Positions 1 to 13,163 are shown, numbered from the stretch's first letter. The stretch is 64,000 bases of DNA from Alteromonas lipotrueae (GCF_019249215.1 NZ_JAESDI010000007.1:1-64000), one strand, 5' to 3'. Made by a program: numbers and translations. The notes: generated from the letters alone by a model not told the origin.

Positions 1-200
<200 letters not shown>

Positions 201-251
201 CTAAGTTAAAAGTCCGACCCAAACATAGACCGGACCGAACCTTCATTTAGA

Positions 252-2357
252 TTAAATTCTAGATTCAATAATAGCCTGCGCCACATTGTTCGGCGCCTCA
301 GAATAATTGAAGAACTCCATAGAGTATGATGCGCGACCCTGCGTTTGAGAACGCAAGTCGGTAGCATACCCGAACATTTCTGAAAGCGGCACCTTAGCAC
401 GTATTATTTTAATACCTGCTACGCCTTCTTCCATACCTTCGATCATGCCGCGACGACGATTTAGGTCACCAACCACATCACCCATCCAGTCTTCTGGAGT
501 AGTTACTTCAACTTTCATCATGGGTTCAAGCAACACCGGATTTGCTTCTGCGGCACCTTTTTTGAAACCCATAGAGCCGGCGATCTTAAACGCCATTTCA
601 GAAGAGTCAACATCATGGTACGAACCGTCGAACAAAGTTACCTTTACATCTAGTACCGGATACCCTGCTACAACACCACTTTGCAACTGCTCCTGAATTC
701 CTTTATCAACCGCTGGTATGAACTCTTTTGGTACCACACCACCGACGATGTCATTTACAAATTCGTAGCCTGCGCCTTCTTCTGCTTGTGGCTCAATACG
801 AAGCCAAACATGACCAAATTGGCCACGGCCGCCAGACTGACGTACGAATTTACCTTCAACTTCTACTTTCTTGCGAATAGTCTCACGATAAGCAACCTGA
901 GGTTTACCCACGTTACATTCAACTTTAAATTCGCGTTTCATACGATCAACAATGATATCAAGGTGAAGCTCACCCATACCAGAGATAATCGTTTGGCCCG
1001 ACTCTTCATCAGTCTTAACCTTGAATGACGGGTCTTCAGCGGCTAGTTTACCTAACGCGAGTCCCATCTTTTCTTGGTCAGCCTGAGAGCGAGGCTCAAC
1101 TGCGATAGAAATTACCGGGTCAGGAAATTCCATACGCTCTAGTGTAATGACATTATTCGGATCGCAAAGCGTATCACCTGTGGTCACATCTTTAAGACCA
1201 ATGGCCGCGGCGATATCGCCTGCACGAACTTCTTTAATTTCTTCACGGTCTTTAGCGTGCATTTGAACGATACGTCCAAAACGCTCGCGTTTACCTTTCA
1301 CTGGGTTGTATACCGTATCACCAGTATTAACAACGCCAGAGTAACAACGGAAGAAAGTTAGCGTTCCTACGAATGGGTCGGTAGCGATTTTAAATGCAAG
1401 GGCCGAGAATGGCTCGCTGTCGTCTGCATGACGCTCAGCTTCAGTTTCATCTTTATCGTCTAAAACACCCGTAATAGCTTTTACTTCACTTGGTGACGGT
1501 AAGTATTCTACTACCGCGTCTAGTACTGCCTGAACACCTTTGTTTTTGAAGGCACTGCCACAGGTGGCAAGAACAATTTCGTTGTTCAGTGTACGGGTAC
1601 GTAAACCAAGTCGGATTTCAGCTTCAGTTAGCTCTTCGCCTTCTAAATACTTATCCATTAGCTCGTCAGAGGCTTCAGCGGCTGCTTCAATCATCTCTGT
1701 ACGATACCTTTCCGCGTTTTCTAAATATTGCGCTGGAATATCTTCATAGGTAAACGTCATACCCATGTCTGCGGCATTCCAGTTTATGGCTTTCATCTTA
1801 ATAAGATCGATAACGCCATGGAATTCTTCTTCAGCGCCCATGTTCAATTGAATAGGAACACAGTTTGCGCCTAAGCGTTTACGGATTTGACCCACAACAC
1901 GCTCAAAATCGGCGCCAGCTCGGTCCATCTTATTGATGAACACGAGACGTGGCACCTCATATTTGTCAGCCTGTCGCCAGACTGTCTCTGATTGAGGTTC
2001 AACCCCAGAAGACCCGCAAAAAACCACTACAGCCCCATCCAGTACCCGTAGTGAACGTTCTACCTCAATGGTAAAGTCCACGTGTCCTGGCGTGTCTATA
2101 ATGTTTATGCGATGCTGATCGAACTGCTTTTCCATGCCTGACCAGAAACAAGTGGTTGCAGCAGACGTGATAGTAATACCACGCTCCTGCTCTTGTTCCA
2201 TCCAGTCCATGGTTGCAGCACCATCATGCACTTCACCGATTTTATGAGACAACCCTGTATAAAACAGGACTCTCTCTGTGGTCGTGGTTTTACCCGCGTC
2301 CACATGAGCCACAATACCAATATTGCGGTAACGCTCAATCGAGGTCTTACGAGGCAT
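252..2357 (-). CDS. fusA: Elongation factor G
   Basis: EF-G is the cytoplasmic GTPase that drives ribosomal translocation and, with RRF, ribosome recycling. The protein has 701 residues, the normal length. The G-domain motifs are AHVDAGKT (17-24), DTPGH (88-92) and NKMD (142-145). The C-terminal half has the expected domain IV and V sequence. It is the third gene of the str operon, 27 bases after rpsG, and is followed by tuf. Nothing is unusual in the protein. Confidence 0.98.
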   Translation of the reverse strand: MPRKTSIERYRNIGIVAHVDAGKTTTTERVLFYTGLSHKIGEVHDGAATMDWMEQEQERGITITSAATTCFWSGMEKQFDQHRINIIDTPGHVDFTIEVERSLRVLDGAVVVFCGSSGVEPQSETVWRQADKYEVPRLVFINKMDRAGADFERVVGQIRKRLGANCVPIQLNMGAEEEFHGVIDLIKMKAINWNAADMGMTFTYEDIPAQYLENAERYRTEMIEAAAEASDELMDKYLEGEELTEAEIRLGLRTRTLNNEIVLATCGSAFKNKGVQAVLDAVVEYLPSPSEVKAITGVLDDKDETEAERHADDSEPFSALAFKIATDPFVGTLTFFRCYSGVVNTGDTVYNPVKGKRERFGRIVQMHAKDREEIKEVRAGDIAAAIGLKDVTTGDTLCDPNNVITLERMEFPDPVISIAVEPRSQADQEKMGLALGKLAAEDPSFKVKTDEESGQTIISGMGELHLDIIVDRMKREFKVECNVGKPQVAYRETIRKKVEVEGKFVRQSGGRGQFGHVWLRIEPQAEEGAGYEFVNDIVGGVVPKEFIPAVDKGIQEQLQSGVVAGYPVLDVKVTLFDGSYHDVDSSEMAFKIAGSMGFKKGAAEANPVLLEPMMKVEVTTPEDWMGDVVGDLNRRRGMIEGMEEGVAGIKIIRAKVPLSEMFGYATDLRSQTQGRASYSMEFFNYSEAPNNVAQAIIESRI

Positions 2358-2384
2358 ACATCTCTCTCAGTTATATTACGTTTA

Positions 2385-2855
2385 TTACCAACGGTAATGA
2401 GCAAACGCTTTGTTTGCTTCGGCCATACGGTGAACGTCTTCACGTTTCTTAACCGCAGAACCTTTATTTTCTGATGCATCAATCATTTCAGCAGCCAGGC
2501 GTTGAGCCATTGACTTCTCGCCACGTTTACGAGCAGCATCTACCAACCAACGCATACCTAGGGCATTACGACGAACTGGACGAACTTCTACTGGTACTTG
2601 ATAAGTTGAACCACCTACACGACGAGATTTAACCTCTACAGTAGGACGGATGTTATCAAGTGCTTCTTCGAATACATCTAGGTGAGCTTTGCTGGTTTTT
2701 TCAGCAACAATATCGAGCGCACCGTAAACGATTTTTTCAGCGACTGACTTCTTGCCGTCAAGCATTACGACATTCATGAATTTTGCAAGCAGTTGTGAGC
2801 TAAATTTTGGCTCTGGTAGGATTTTACGTTGACCTACGACTCTTCTTCTTGGCAT
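2385..2855 (-). CDS. rpsG: 30S ribosomal protein S7
   Basis: S7 is the primary assembly protein of the 30S head and binds 16S rRNA. At 156 residues and starting [20 protein letters not shown] it is a standard S7. In enterobacteria S7 is the translational autoregulator of the str operon; the rpsL-rpsG gap here (2856-2929) is short and could hold such a site, but I did not recognise the structure. It lies between rpsL and fusA. Confidence 0.98.
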   Translation of the reverse strand: MPRRRVVGQRKILPEPKFSSQLLAKFMNVVMLDGKKSVAEKIVYGALDIVAEKTSKAHLDVFEEALDNIRPTVEVKSRRVGGSTYQVPVEVRPVRRNALGMRWLVDAARKRGEKSMAQRLAAEMIDASENKGSAVKKREDVHRMAEANKAFAHYRW

Positions 2856-2929
2856 TTCTATTCTCCGTATGAATTCAGGAATTACCCAAAACTCTTAAAC
2901 TTCAGTTTGGCCTTACTAACGGAGAACCG

Positions 2930-3304
2930 TTAAGACTTAGGCTTCTTCGCACCGTACTTAGAACGGGCTTGCTTACGATCGTTTACACCTGCGCAGTCTA
3001 ATGTACCGCGAACTGTGTGATAACGAACACCTGGTAGATCTTTAACACGACCACCACGGATAAGTACTACACTGTGCTCTTGTAGGTTGTGACCTTCACC
3101 ACCGATGTATGAAGAAACTTCAAAACCGTTAGTTAGACGTACACGACATACTTTACGTAGTGCAGAGTTTGGTTTCTTAGGCGTAGTAGTATATACACGA
3201 GTACATACACCGCGTCTTTGAGGACAAGCTTGCAATGCAGCTACGTTGCTTTTTTCAACGGGCTTTTTGCGCGGCTTGCGGACTAACTGGTTAACTGTTG
3301 CCAT
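2930..3304 (-). CDS. rpsL: 30S ribosomal protein S12
   Basis: S12 sits at the 30S decoding centre. The 124-residue protein has the conserved [11 protein letters not shown] loop and the [11 protein letters not shown] loop. Both lysines that are commonly mutated in streptomycin resistance (K43 and K88 in E. coli numbering) are wild type, so the allele predicts sensitivity at this target. It is the first gene of the str operon, behind its own consensus promoter at 3489-3517. Confidence 0.98.
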   Translation of the reverse strand: MATVNQLVRKPRKKPVEKSNVAALQACPQRRGVCTRVYTTTPKKPNSALRKVCRVRLTNGFEVSSYIGGEGHNLQEHSVVLIRGGRVKDLPGVRYHTVRGTLDCAGVNDRKQARSKYGAKKPKS

Positions 3305-3333
3305 TAACTAGCTCCTGATTAAAAACTACAAAA

Positions 3334-3354
3334 ACCCAATCACTCTGATTGGGT
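3334..3354 (-). terminator. Hairpin plus T-runs in the rpsL leader (attenuator or rpoC terminator)
   Basis: A 9-bp perfect stem (ACCCAATCA / TGATTGGGT) with a 3-nt loop is followed on the minus strand by TTTTTGTAGTTTTT. It lies downstream of the str promoter and 30 bases before the rpsL start. It could therefore attenuate the str operon, or stop readthrough from rpoC. Confidence 0.6.
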
Positions 3355-3488
3355 CCATTAAAGCGACTTTTCTAACGTCACTCATTTGATGTTAATACTG
3401 TGCTTGTCAGCATTAACTGAGCTCTGATACAAAAAACCGCGCCCATTTTCTTCTGCCTTTTAGAGGTCATCCAAAATCGGGTCGCGGA

Positions 3489-3517
3489 ATATTAATGATC
3501 ATAGCTCGGCGTGTCAA
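3489..3517 (-). promoter_or_regulatory. Sigma-70 promoter of the str operon (rpsL)
   Basis: On the minus strand -35 TTGACA (3512-3517) and -10 TAATAT (3489-3494) are separated by 17 bases. The -35 is perfect, and the discriminator is GC-rich (CCGCG), as is common for stringently controlled ribosomal promoters. It predicts a leader of about 175 nt before rpsL. Confidence 0.75.
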
Positions 3518-3577
3518 GCTGTACAAAGGTTAAGCAGCCATTTAACTGCAATCTGTCAGCTTAACATGCCAATTTGT

Positions 3578-3601
3578 TAGGAGTACGTTAACGTACTCCT
3601 A
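3578..3601. repeat. Perfect 24-nt palindrome just after rpoC
   Basis: The 24 bases from 3578 to 3601 read the same on both strands, centred on GTTAAC, and lie 10 bases past the rpoC stop. On the minus strand no T-run follows, so it is not a standard intrinsic terminator. It could be an RNA 3'-end stabiliser, a processing site or a weak terminator. Confidence 0.75.
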
Positions 3602-3611
3602 CGATCATGCC

Positions 3612-6600
3612 TTATTCGGCTGAGTCGTCACCGGCGTTAAGTGCTTCGGTTAGTGCCTGTTCTGCATCAGCAGCAGAAACTGACATTTCTTCGATTTCTT
3701 CTTTACGACGTTGTGCACGACGTTCATGGTAAGCGAAACCTGTACCCGCTGGAATCAATCGACCCACGATTACGTTTTCTTTCAGACCGCGAAGGTCATC
3801 TTCTTTACCTTGAACTGCAGCTTCGGTAAGAACACGTGTTGTCTCTTGGAACGATGCAGCTGAGATGAATGACTCAGTAGATAGTGACGCCTTAGTGATA
3901 CCAAGCAGTTGTGTTTCATACTGCGCTGGGATCTTACCGTGTTTTTCAACTTCACGGTTGGTCACTTTCACGTTAGACACTTCAACTTGTTCGCCTTCAA
4001 GGAACTGAGTATCACCTGAATGGGTAATAACGCACTTACGCAACATCTGACGAATAACAACTTCGATGTGCTTATCGTTAATTTTTACACCCTGTAGACG
4101 GTAAACTTCCTGAACTTCGTTCACGATGTAGTTTGCTACAGCAGAGATACCACGTAGACGCAAGATGTCATGCGGAGACTCAGGGCCATCTGCAATAACT
4201 TCACCGCGTTCCACTTTTTCACCTTCGAACACGTTAAGCTGACGCCATTTTGGAATCATCTCTTCGTATGCATCACCCTCTGGCGGCGTGATAACCAAAC
4301 GTTTCTTACCTTTGGTTTCTTTACCGAAACCAATAGTACCTGAAACTTCAGCAAGGATAGCTGGCTCTTTAGGCTTACGTGCTTCAAACAAGTCGGCTAC
4401 GCGAGGTAGACCACCCGTGATATCACGTGTCTTCGAGCTTTCTTGAGGTATACGTGCTAACACGTCACCTTCGTTAGCAACCTTACCTTCTTTCGCTTCG
4501 ATAGTGGTAAAGCTTGGTAAGCGAATCTCTTGAAGACCGAACTCATCACTTTCTAGGATAAGTTTAGGTTCTTTAGAGTTACTCTTCGCAAGATCTTTAA
4601 CTACGATACGCGTAAGACCAGTTAGTTCGTCTTGTTGCATCTCGGTGTTAGAGTCGTCGATGTCGGCGAAGCTAATCTTAGCTGCACGTTCAGTAACGAT
4701 TGGGTGACTATGCGGATCCCAGTTAGCAACAACGTCGCCAGCTGCAATAGTTGCACCGTCATCCACGCTAAGTACAGCACCGTAAGGTACTTTATAGCGC
4801 TCTTTCTCACGACCTTGTTCATCGATAACAGTAAGTTCTGTTGAACGAGAAACAATAACCACTTTGCCGTCTGAGTTACGTACAGATTTTTCATTGTGTA
4901 GCTTAAGGCTACCCGCTGTTTTAACCTGAACGCTGTTCTCAGCAGAAGCTCGTGATGCCGCACCACCGATGTGGAACGTACGCATGGTAAGCTGTGTACC
5001 TGGTTCACCGATTGACTGTGCGGCAATAACACCCACAGACTCACCGCTTCCAACCATATGTCCGCGAGCAAGGTCACGACCATAACAGTTTGCACACACA
5101 CCGAAGTCGTTATCACATGTGATAACCGAGCGTACTTGAATTTGGTCAACAGAGTTAGCTTCAAGCATGTCTACTAGCGCTTCGTCTAGTAACACATTAC
5201 GCTCAACCAATACCTCTGTAGTACCTGGTTTAACAACATCTTCTGCAACTACACGACCTAGTACACGCTCACGAAGTGGTTCTACAACGTCACCACCTTC
5301 AATTAGCGGTGTCATCTGAACACCACCGAAGGTGCCACAGTCGTCGTTAGTAATAACCAAATCTTGTGCAACATCTACTAGACGACGAGTTAGATAACCC
5401 GAGTTCGCAGTCTTAAGTGCTGTATCGGCTAGACCTTTACGCGCACCGTGAGTAGAGATGAAGTACTGAAGTACGTTAAGACCTTCACGGAAGTTAGCCG
5501 TGATTGGCGTTTCGATGATTGAGCCATCTGGCTTAGCCATCAGACCACGCATACCCGCTAGCTGACGAATCTGAGCGGCACTACCACGAGCACCCGAGTC
5601 GGCCATCATATAAACAGAGTTAAATGAGGTTTGCTCTTCTTCTTCGCCATCGCGGTTAATTACGATGTCAGTCTTAAGGTTATCCATCATGGCCTTAGCA
5701 ACTTTTTCGTTGGCATTTGACCAGATATCGATAACTTTGTTGTAGCGCTCACCGGCGGTTACAAGACCATTTTGGAACTGTTCCTGGATCTCGATAACTT
5801 CCGCTTCTGCAGCGTCGATAATATCTTTCTTCGCAGCTGGGATTACCATGTCATCGATACCAACAGATGCACCCGCAATCATTGCGTAGTGGAAACCGGT
5901 ATACATGATTTGGTCAGCAGCGATTACTGTGTCTTTAAGACCCAGTGTACGGTAACAAGCGTTTAGCAAACGTGAAATCTGCTTTTTGCCCATTGCCTGG
6001 TTGATAATTTCAAACGGCAAACCTTTAGGTAGCATTAGTGAGAAAATCGCACGACCAACAGTAGTATCTGTTAGCGTTACTTTCTCAGTCTTCACGCCAT
6101 CTTCGTCAATGTCGTATTCAGTGATACGTACTTTAACGCGTGAGTGAAGTTCTGCGTTACCTGTGCGGTATGCTTTTTCTGCTTCATTCGGGCTGGTAAA
6201 TACCATTGCCTCGCCCAAACCGTTAACTTTGTCACGGGTTAGGTAATAAAGACCCAATACAACGTCCTGTGAAGGAACGATGATAGGTTCACCATTTGCA
6301 GGTGACAGAATGTTGTTGGTCGACATCATCAACGCACGTGCTTCAAGCTGAGCTTCAATAGTCAGCGGCACGTGTACAGCCATTTGGTCACCATCGAAAT
6401 CGGCGTTGTAGGCCGCACATACTAGTGGGTGAAGCTGTATCGCTTTACCTTCGATAAGGGTTGGTTCAAATGCCTGGATACCCAAACGGTGAAGTGTTGG
6501 TGCACGGTTAAGCATAACAGGGTGTTCACGGATAACGTCATCTAGTACGTCCCATACCTCTGGTGCTTCACGTTCAACCAGCTTCTTCGCTGCTTTGATA

Positions 6601-7778
6601 GTTGTTGCTAAACCACGACCTTCAAGTTTTCCGTAGATAAACGGCTTGAATAACTCAAGTGCCATTTTCTTAGGAAGACCACATTGGTGAAGACGTAATG
6701 TAGGACCAACGGTAATTACAGAACGACCAGAGTAGTCAACACGCTTACCAAGTAAGTTCTGACGGAAACGACCTTGCTTACCTTTAATCATATCGGCAAG
6801 TGATTTAAGAGGACGTTTGTTAGAACCTGTGATAGCGCGGCCACGACGACCGTTATCTAGTAGTGCATCTACCGCTTCCTGAAGCATACGTTTTTCGTTA
6901 CGTACGATAATGTCAGGCGCCGCAAGGTCTAGAAGACGCTTAAGACGGTTGTTACGGTTGATAACACGACGGTATAAATCGTTCAGGTCAGACGTTGCAA
7001 ATCGACCACCATCCAGAGGTACCAACGGACGAAGATCCGGCGGAAGTACTGGAAGTACAGTCAAGATCATCCACTCTGGCTTGTTGCCAGACTGTTGGAA
7101 TGATTCAAGCAACTTAAGACGCTTGGTGATTTTCTTACGCTTAGTTTCAGAGTTGATTGAAGGCAACTCTTCACGCATGGAAGCTACGTCAGCATCTACA
7201 TCTAACACTTTTAAAAGGTCAAATACGGCTTCAGCACCCATTTTTGCGTCAAACTCGTCACCGTGCTCTTCAAGTGCATCCAAGTAATCTTCTTCGTTAA
7301 GAAGTTGGCTGCGCTCAAGGGTAGTCATACCCGGCTCGGTTACTACGTAAGATTCAAAATATAGTACACGTTCAATATCACGAAGTGTCATATCAAGCAT
7401 TAAGCCGATACGAGACGGAAGTGATTTAAGGAACCAGATGTGTGCAACTGGGCTTGCCAGTTCAATGTGACCCATACGCTCACGACGTACTTTAGTTAGG
7501 GTTACTTCAACACCACATTTTTCACAGATAACACCACGGTGCTTCAGGCGCTTATACTTACCACAAAGACATTCGTAGTCTTTAACTGGTCCGAAAATAC
7601 GCGCACAAAACAGGCCGTCACGTTCTGGTTTGAACGTACGGTAGTTAATTGTTTCTGGCTTCTTAACTTCACCAAAAGACCATGAACGAATCATGTCAGG
7701 TGAAGCAAGACCGATTCGAATATTATCGAATTCTTCAGTCTTGTTTTGTTGCTTTAGAAACTTTAATAAGTCTTTCAC
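3612..7778 (-). CDS. rpoC: DNA-directed RNA polymerase subunit beta'
   Basis: This is the catalytic clamp subunit of RNA polymerase, 1388 residues, close to the usual gammaproteobacterial length. The N-terminal zinc ribbon is visible as CLCG...CEKCG (about 70-88), and the Mg-binding catalytic loop as [12 protein letters not shown] (near 460). The second zinc site ([19 protein letters not shown]) lies near 815-830. It is cotranscribed with rpoB, 81 bases upstream. Confidence 0.98.
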   Translation of the reverse strand: MKDLLKFLKQQNKTEEFDNIRIGLASPDMIRSWSFGEVKKPETINYRTFKPERDGLFCARIFGPVKDYECLCGKYKRLKHRGVICEKCGVEVTLTKVRRERMGHIELASPVAHIWFLKSLPSRIGLMLDMTLRDIERVLYFESYVVTEPGMTTLERSQLLNEEDYLDALEEHGDEFDAKMGAEAVFDLLKVLDVDADVASMREELPSINSETKRKKITKRLKLLESFQQSGNKPEWMILTVLPVLPPDLRPLVPLDGGRFATSDLNDLYRRVINRNNRLKRLLDLAAPDIIVRNEKRMLQEAVDALLDNGRRGRAITGSNKRPLKSLADMIKGKQGRFRQNLLGKRVDYSGRSVITVGPTLRLHQCGLPKKMALELFKPFIYGKLEGRGLATTIKAAKKLVEREAPEVWDVLDDVIREHPVMLNRAPTLHRLGIQAFEPTLIEGKAIQLHPLVCAAYNADFDGDQMAVHVPLTIEAQLEARALMMSTNNILSPANGEPIIVPSQDVVLGLYYLTRDKVNGLGEAMVFTSPNEAEKAYRTGNAELHSRVKVRITEYDIDEDGVKTEKVTLTDTTVGRAIFSLMLPKGLPFEIINQAMGKKQISRLLNACYRTLGLKDTVIAADQIMYTGFHYAMIAGASVGIDDMVIPAAKKDIIDAAEAEVIEIQEQFQNGLVTAGERYNKVIDIWSNANEKVAKAMMDNLKTDIVINRDGEEEEQTSFNSVYMMADSGARGSAAQIRQLAGMRGLMAKPDGSIIETPITANFREGLNVLQYFISTHGARKGLADTALKTANSGYLTRRLVDVAQDLVITNDDCGTFGGVQMTPLIEGGDVVEPLRERVLGRVVAEDVVKPGTTEVLVERNVLLDEALVDMLEANSVDQIQVRSVITCDNDFGVCANCYGRDLARGHMVGSGESVGVIAAQSIGEPGTQLTMRTFHIGGAASRASAENSVQVKTAGSLKLHNEKSVRNSDGKVVIVSRSTELTVIDEQGREKERYKVPYGAVLSVDDGATIAAGDVVANWDPHSHPIVTERAAKISFADIDDSNTEMQQDELTGLTRIVVKDLAKSNSKEPKLILESDEFGLQEIRLPSFTTIEAKEGKVANEGDVLARIPQESSKTRDITGGLPRVADLFEARKPKEPAILAEVSGTIGFGKETKGKKRLVITPPEGDAYEEMIPKWRQLNVFEGEKVERGEVIADGPESPHDILRLRGISAVANYIVNEVQEVYRLQGVKINDKHIEVVIRQMLRKCVITHSGDTQFLEGEQVEVSNVKVTNREVEKHGKIPAQYETQLLGITKASLSTESFISAASFQETTRVLTEAAVQGKEDDLRGLKENVIVGRLIPAGTGFAYHERRAQRRKEEIEEMSVSAADAEQALTEALNAGDDSAE

Positions 7779-7859
7779 ATTACTCTCCCAGCGGAGTCAG
7801 TCTCTAGAACCCGGCGCAAGCGCCGGGCCATCTCTTGTCATAACGTGGCGATTGCCGTG

Positions 7860-10800
7860 TTACTTCTCTTCCAACTCGATGTTAATACCCAACGAGCGGA
7901 TTTCTTTAAGTAATACGTTGAATGATTCTGGCATGCCAGGTTCCATTCTGTGGTCACCATCGACGATGTTCTTGTACATCTTAGTACGGCCGTTAACATC
8001 ATCCGACTTAACAGTAAGCATTTCCTGAAGGGTATATGCTGCACCGTAAGCTTCAAGGGCCCACACTTCCATCTCTCCGAAGCGCTGACCACCGAACTGA
8101 GCTTTACCACCCAGCGGCTGTTGTGTAACAAGGCTGTACGAACCAGTTGAACGAGCGTGCATTTTGTCGTCAACCAAGTGGTTCAGTTTCAGCATGTACA
8201 TGTAACCAACCGTAACAGGACGCTCAAACTCGCGACCAGTACGACCGTCGAACAACGAAATCTGACCGCTTTCAGGAATGTCAGCTAACTTCAACATTTC
8301 CTTAATTTCAGATTCACGTGCACCGTCGAATACAGGTGTTGCAATTGGAACACCCTTACGTAGGTTGTTTGCAAGACGTGTAATTTCGTGGTCGGTGAAG
8401 TTATCGATGTCCACTTCTTGGTGATTTTCGCCAAGCTCATAAATTTCTTTTAAGAAATTACGAAGCTTTTGCATCTCTTCATGCTCTTTGAGCATGCGGT
8501 CGATTTTCACACCAAGACCGTGAGCAGCCATACCCATATGTGTTTCTAGGATCTGACCGATGTTCATCCGCGATGGTACACCTAGTGGGTTCAATACGAT
8601 GTCTACCGGCGTACCGTTAGCATCATATGGCATGTCTTCCACAGGCTGAATCGTTGAAATTACACCTTTGTTACCGTGACGACCGGCCATCTTATCACCA
8701 GGCTGGATGTGACGCTTAACAGCTAGGTAAACCTTAACAATCTTAAGGACACCAGGTGCTAGGTCATCGCCTTGTGTGATCTTGCGACGCTTAGTTTCAA
8801 ACTTCTTATCGAAGTCTTCTTTGATTTCTGCGTGCTGATCAGCAATTTGGTCGATCTCAAGCTGAACGTCTTCGTCGTTTAATGCAATTTCAAACCACTT
8901 CTCACGCGGTAGGCTGTCAAGCTTAGCTTGTTCAACACCAGAGCGTAGTAATGCGTTTTGTGCACGAGCAAAGATACCGTCTGCAAGAATTTCAAATTCG
9001 TCAGTAAGGTCTTTCTTAACCTGACGAAGTTGCATGTCTTCAATTTCAAGCGCACGTTTGTCTTTCTCTACGCCGTCACGGGTAAAGACTTGAACGTCGA
9101 TAACCGTACCGTGAACAGAGTTAGGCACACGTAGTGACGTATCTTTTACGTCAGACGCTTTTTCACCGAAGATAGCTCTTAATAGTTTTTCTTCTGGCGT
9201 AAGCTGAGTTTCACCTTTAGGTGTTACTTTACCTACCAGAATGTCGCCGCCTTTCACTTCCGCACCAATGTAAACAACACCTGATTCATCAAGTTTGCTT
9301 AGTGCAGATTCGCCAACATTCGGAATATCAGAAGAAATCTCTTCTGGCCCAAGCTTAGTATCACGAGCAATACAGCTTAGTTCTTGAATGTGGATAGTGG
9401 TGAAACGGTCTTCCTGAGCTACACGCTCAGAGATAAGGATTGAATCCTCGAAGTTATAACCGTTCCAAGGCATGAACGCGATACGCATGTTCTGACCAAG
9501 CGCAAGATCGCCCAAGTCAGTAGATGGACCGTCAGCCAATACATCGCCAGCAACAATCGGGTCGCCTACACTACAAGTAGGGCGCTGATTGATACAGGTG
9601 TTCTGGTTTGAACGTGTGTATTTAGTCAGGTTGTAGATGTCGATACCTGCTTCACCAGGAAGCATTTCATCTTCTTCTACTTTAATAACGATACGGCTAG
9701 CGTCAACATAGTCAACTCTACCACCACGCTTAGCAACTACAGTAACACCTGAGTCAACAGCAATGGTTCTTTCCATACCGGTACCAACAAGCGGCTTATC
9801 AGCACGTAATGTAGGTACAGCCTGACGTTGCATGTTCGCACCCATCAATGCGCGGTTAGCATCATCGTGTTCTAGGAACGGAATGATACTCGCAGCGATT
9901 GAAACGATTTGCTGTGGAGAAACGTCCATGTACTTGATGTCTTCTTTCGGCATCAAGGTGGTTTCACCACGGTGACGACATGGAATAAGGTCGTCTACTA
10001 GCTCACCGTTTGCGGTTAAAACAATGTTTGCCTGTGCAATTGCGAATTGACCTTCTTCAATTGCAGACAAGTAATCGATTTCTTCACTTACCACACCATC
10101 AACAATGCGACGGAACGGCGTTTCAAGGAAACCAAAGTCATTGGTACGCGCGAAGCTTGCCAATGAGTTGATCAAACCGATGTTTGGACCTTCAGGGGTC
10201 TCGATAGGACACAGACGACCGTAGTGCGTAGGGTGTACGTCACGTACTTCGAAGCCTGCACGCTCACGCGTAAGACCACCCGGGCCTAATGCAGAAATAC
10301 GACGCTTATGCGTTACTTCTGATAACGGGTTGTTTTGGTCCATGAACTGAGAAAGCTGTGATGAACCGAAGAACTCTTTAACCGCAGCCGAAATAGGCTT
10401 AGCGTTAATAAGGTCTTGCGGCATAATGCTATCAAGGTCGCCTAAGCTTAGACGCTCTTTAACAGCACGCTCAACACGTACTAAACCAACACGGAATTGG
10501 TTTTCAGCCATTTCACCCACAGAACGGATACGGCGGTTACCCAAGTGGTCGATATCGTCCACTTCATCTTTACCGTCACGAATCTCGATAAGTTGCTTCA
10601 TTACTGAAACAATATCGTCTTTATCTAGGGTGCCTGAACCAATCAATTCTTCACGGCCTAAACGGCGGTTGAACTTCATACGACCTACAGAAGATAGGTC
10701 ATAACGCTCATCTGAGAAGAAAAGGTTTTGGAATAAGGTTTCTGCTGCGTCTTTTGTTGGTGGCTCACCAGGACGCATCATGCGGTAAATTTCAACAAGC

Positions 10801-11888
10801 GCTTCTAGGCGGTTTGTTGAAGAGTCGATACGCAATGTGTCAGAAATGTATGAGCCGTGGTCCAATTCATTAATGTACAGCGTTTCGAACTCTTTAATAC
10901 CAGCTTGGCTTAGTGCCGCTAAGTTCTCAAGCGTTAACTCTTCGTTAGCGCTAACGATAACTTCGCCAGTATCTTCATTTACGTACGTTGCCGCGAATAC
11001 GCGACCAATTAGGTAATCTGCTGGAACTTCAAGTTCAGTTAAACCCGCTTTTTCAAGCGCACGAGTATGACGTGCAGATACACGACGACCAGTTTCAACG
11101 ACAACATTACCTTCGCCATCAATGATATCAAATGCCGCTGTTTCGCCACGAAGACGATCTGGCACCACTTCCATCATTAACTTATCTTTATCGATACGTA
11201 CACTGACTTTCTCAAAGAACGTATCCAAGATTTCTTCTGACGTCATTTCAAGCGCGCGTAAGATGATAGTTGCTGGCAACTTACGACGACGGTCAATACG
11301 AACAAACAGGTTATCTTTAGGATCGAACTCGAAGTCTAGCCATGAACCACGGTAAGGAATTACACGTGCATTATAAAGCACTTTACCTGACGAGTGAGTT
11401 TTGCCTTTATCGTGATCGAAGAACACACCAGGTGAACGGTGTAGTTGTGACACGATAACACGCTCTGTACCATTGATAACGAACGTACCGTTCTGAGTCA
11501 TCAATGGAATTTCGCCCATGTACACTTCTTGTTCTTTAATGTCTTTTACGGTACCTGGTGCAGCGTCTTTATCAAACAATACTAACCGTAGTTTTACTCT
11601 TAATGGAGCAGAGAATGTGACGCCACGAATTTGACATTCTTTAACGTCGAATACTGGCTCTCCCAAACGGTAGCTAACATATTGAAGCTCCGAGTTACCT
11701 GAGTAGCTTTTTATCGGAAAAACGGAACGAAATGCTGCTTCCAAGCCGTATTGAGCATCGGCGTCGATCTCAATAAACTTTTTGAAAGAATCAAGCTGAA
11801 TTGAAAGAAGGTATGGAATTTCCAATACCTGTGGGCGTTTGCCAAAATCCTTACGGATACGTTTCTTTTCGCTATAAGAGTAAACCAT
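7860..11888 (-). CDS. rpoB: DNA-directed RNA polymerase subunit beta
   Basis: Beta subunit of RNA polymerase. I place the start at 11888 ([16 protein letters not shown]), which has GAGGA just upstream and gives 1342 residues, the same as E. coli. The open frame extends 16 codons further upstream but lacks family support there. The rifampicin region ([20 protein letters not shown], then [11 protein letters not shown]) is wild type at all the common resistance positions. Upstream is a strong attenuator hairpin separating it from rplL. Confidence 0.98.
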   Translation of the reverse strand: MVYSYSEKKRIRKDFGKRPQVLEIPYLLSIQLDSFKKFIEIDADAQYGLEAAFRSVFPIKSYSGNSELQYVSYRLGEPVFDVKECQIRGVTFSAPLRVKLRLVLFDKDAAPGTVKDIKEQEVYMGEIPLMTQNGTFVINGTERVIVSQLHRSPGVFFDHDKGKTHSSGKVLYNARVIPYRGSWLDFEFDPKDNLFVRIDRRRKLPATIILRALEMTSEEILDTFFEKVSVRIDKDKLMMEVVPDRLRGETAAFDIIDGEGNVVVETGRRVSARHTRALEKAGLTELEVPADYLIGRVFAATYVNEDTGEVIVSANEELTLENLAALSQAGIKEFETLYINELDHGSYISDTLRIDSSTNRLEALVEIYRMMRPGEPPTKDAAETLFQNLFFSDERYDLSSVGRMKFNRRLGREELIGSGTLDKDDIVSVMKQLIEIRDGKDEVDDIDHLGNRRIRSVGEMAENQFRVGLVRVERAVKERLSLGDLDSIMPQDLINAKPISAAVKEFFGSSQLSQFMDQNNPLSEVTHKRRISALGPGGLTRERAGFEVRDVHPTHYGRLCPIETPEGPNIGLINSLASFARTNDFGFLETPFRRIVDGVVSEEIDYLSAIEEGQFAIAQANIVLTANGELVDDLIPCRHRGETTLMPKEDIKYMDVSPQQIVSIAASIIPFLEHDDANRALMGANMQRQAVPTLRADKPLVGTGMERTIAVDSGVTVVAKRGGRVDYVDASRIVIKVEEDEMLPGEAGIDIYNLTKYTRSNQNTCINQRPTCSVGDPIVAGDVLADGPSTDLGDLALGQNMRIAFMPWNGYNFEDSILISERVAQEDRFTTIHIQELSCIARDTKLGPEEISSDIPNVGESALSKLDESGVVYIGAEVKGGDILVGKVTPKGETQLTPEEKLLRAIFGEKASDVKDTSLRVPNSVHGTVIDVQVFTRDGVEKDKRALEIEDMQLRQVKKDLTDEFEILADGIFARAQNALLRSGVEQAKLDSLPREKWFEIALNDEDVQLEIDQIADQHAEIKEDFDKKFETKRRKITQGDDLAPGVLKIVKVYLAVKRHIQPGDKMAGRHGNKGVISTIQPVEDMPYDANGTPVDIVLNPLGVPSRMNIGQILETHMGMAAHGLGVKIDRMLKEHEEMQKLRNFLKEIYELGENHQEVDIDNFTDHEITRLANNLRKGVPIATPVFDGARESEIKEMLKLADIPESGQISLFDGRTGREFERPVTVGYMYMLKLNHLVDDKMHARSTGSYSLVTQQPLGGKAQFGGQRFGEMEVWALEAYGAAYTLQEMLTVKSDDVNGRTKMYKNIVDGDHRMEPGMPESFNVLLKEIRSLGINIELEEK

Positions 11889-12144
11889 GGGTTCCTCAGC
11901 CTGCTGATTTATGACCCAACCTGCTGCATTATGCATCGCGACGAGTGCTTCAAGCTATGAGCTTCGTGTTGAATTGCGCATAAGCAACAAACTTCCACAA
12001 CCCTTTTTCGGGGCAATTCCACAGCATACAACAAAATTTAACCAATTATTAGTTAACTTGTTGGTTTTATGCTTTTATGTGTCATTTCCGAGGTGCGCAT
12101 TTAGTAGTGTAGTCAAGGGTTAGAATCTACACACTGTACAGCGC

Positions 12145-12178
12145 AAAAAGGCTGGTGGTTTAAAAAACCACCAGCCTT
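12145..12178 (-). terminator. rplL-rpoB attenuator hairpin
   Basis: A perfect 14-bp stem (12148-12161 with 12165-12178) with a 3-nt loop is followed on the minus strand by TTTTTGCGC. In enterobacteria a partial terminator between rplL and rpoB sets the ribosomal protein to polymerase ratio; this hairpin is in the same place. The T-run is short, which fits partial readthrough. The remainder of the 322-base gap (11889-12210) shows no gene and no promoter I would defend. Confidence 0.85.
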
Positions 12179-12210
12179 GCCGTCTCAGGCAAATAATCTA
12201 AACAAATAGA

Positions 12211-12585
12211 TTACTTAACTTCAACTTCAGCACCAGCTTCAGTTAGCTGTGCTTTAAGTTCTTCAGCTTCTTCTTTGCTTACGCCTTCTTTGATAGCTTT
12301 AGGAGCAGATTCAACTACTTCTTTAGCTTCTTTAAGACCTAGGCCAGTCGCTGCGCGAACTGCTTTGATTACTGCAACTTTGTTTGCGCCGAATGAAGTC
12401 ATTACAACGTCAAACTCAGTCTTTTCTTCAACTGCTGCTGCTTCGCCCGCTGCTGGACCAGCTACAGCTACTGCTGCAGATGCGTCAACACCGAATTTTT
12501 CTTCAGCTGCTTCGATAAGCTCAACCAATTCCATAACTGGCATTTCAGCAATCGCGTTTAAGATATCTTCTTTAGTTAGAGCCAT
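12211..12585 (-). CDS. rplL: 50S ribosomal protein L7/L12
   Basis: L7/L12 forms the flexible stalk that recruits translation GTPases. The 124-residue protein has an N-terminal dimerisation helix, an Ala/Val/Gly-rich hinge (about 36-52) and the C-terminal domain with the helix [16 protein letters not shown]. It follows rplJ by 59 bases. Confidence 0.98.
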   Translation of the reverse strand: MALTKEDILNAIAEMPVMELVELIEAAEEKFGVDASAAVAVAGPAAGEAAAVEEKTEFDVVMTSFGANKVAVIKAVRAATGLGLKEAKEVVESAPKAIKEGVSKEEAEELKAQLTEAGAEVEVK

Positions 12586-12644
12586 GTGGTCTAAACTCCT
12601 GGGTTTTTAAAATGTTAAAAAAATCAATATGCCAAAAACGGGAA

Positions 12645-13163
12645 TTACTTCTCGTCTTTGATCGCCGCCAATACGCGCACAAACTTGGTAGGTACTTCGT
12701 TGATAGTACGAACGAATTTCCCAACCGGTGCTTTGAAGGTTGCAAGAAGTTTTGCAAGCGCTTCGTCGCGAGTAGGAAGTGAAGCAACTGCGTCCAATTT
12801 ATCTGGACCAAGAAGACCACTACCAATAGATAGAGCGGTTACGTTCAACTTATCGTTTTGCTTCGCAAAGTCTTTGAAAAGACGTGCTGCACCACCAGGT
12901 GCCTCAACTGAGAAGCCGTAGATAAGAGGACCAGTAAGGGCGCTATCTAAGTCTGCAAATTTACTGTCTGCCAATGCACGCTTAGCTAGAGTGTTACGTA
13001 TAACCTTAAGGTATACGCCTTGCTCACGAGCTTTTACGCGAAGGTCAGTCAGTTCTGCAACTTCCATCCCACGGTATTCAGCGACGGCAACGGATAGAGC
13101 GCGAGACGCAACTTCAGAAACTTCTGCTACGATCTCTTTTTTTGCTGCTAAACCTAGTGCCAC
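12645..13163 (-). CDS. rplJ: 50S ribosomal protein L10
   Basis: L10 anchors the L12 dimers to 23S rRNA and autoregulates its operon. I choose the GTG at 13163 ([20 protein letters not shown], 172 residues) because a strong AGAGGTGA lies 6 bases ahead of it. The in-frame GTG three codons upstream is itself part of that ribosome binding site and so is unlikely to be the start. The C-terminal helix that carries the L12 dimers ends AAIKDEK. Confidence 0.96.
   Translation of the reverse strand: MALGLAAKKEIVAEVSEVASRALSVAVAEYRGMEVAELTDLRVKAREQGVYLKVIRNTLAKRALADSKFADLDSALTGPLIYGFSVEAPGGAARLFKDFAKQNDKLNVTALSIGSGLLGPDKLDAVASLPTRDEALAKLLATFKAPVGKFVRTINEVPTKFVRVLAAIKDEK

Larger units (their letters stand above)
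3305..3611. other. rpoC-rpsL intergenic region with str promoter and leader
   Basis: This 307-base gap holds, in minus-strand order after the rpoC stop, a perfect palindrome (3578-3601), the str promoter (3489-3517), a possible 22-codon leader ORF (3378-3446, stop included) and a terminator-like hairpin (3334-3354) just ahead of rpsL. No larger gene is present. Confidence 0.8.

Noticed and set aside
4622..5164. 180-codon minus-strand frame within rpoC
   Set aside because: Out-of-frame reading of rpoC on the same strand; the translation has no domain-like features.
6910..7287. Plus-strand open frame of 125 codons inside rpoC
   Set aside because: Arg/Ser-rich translation of the antisense strand of a certain gene; a shadow frame without a ribosome site.
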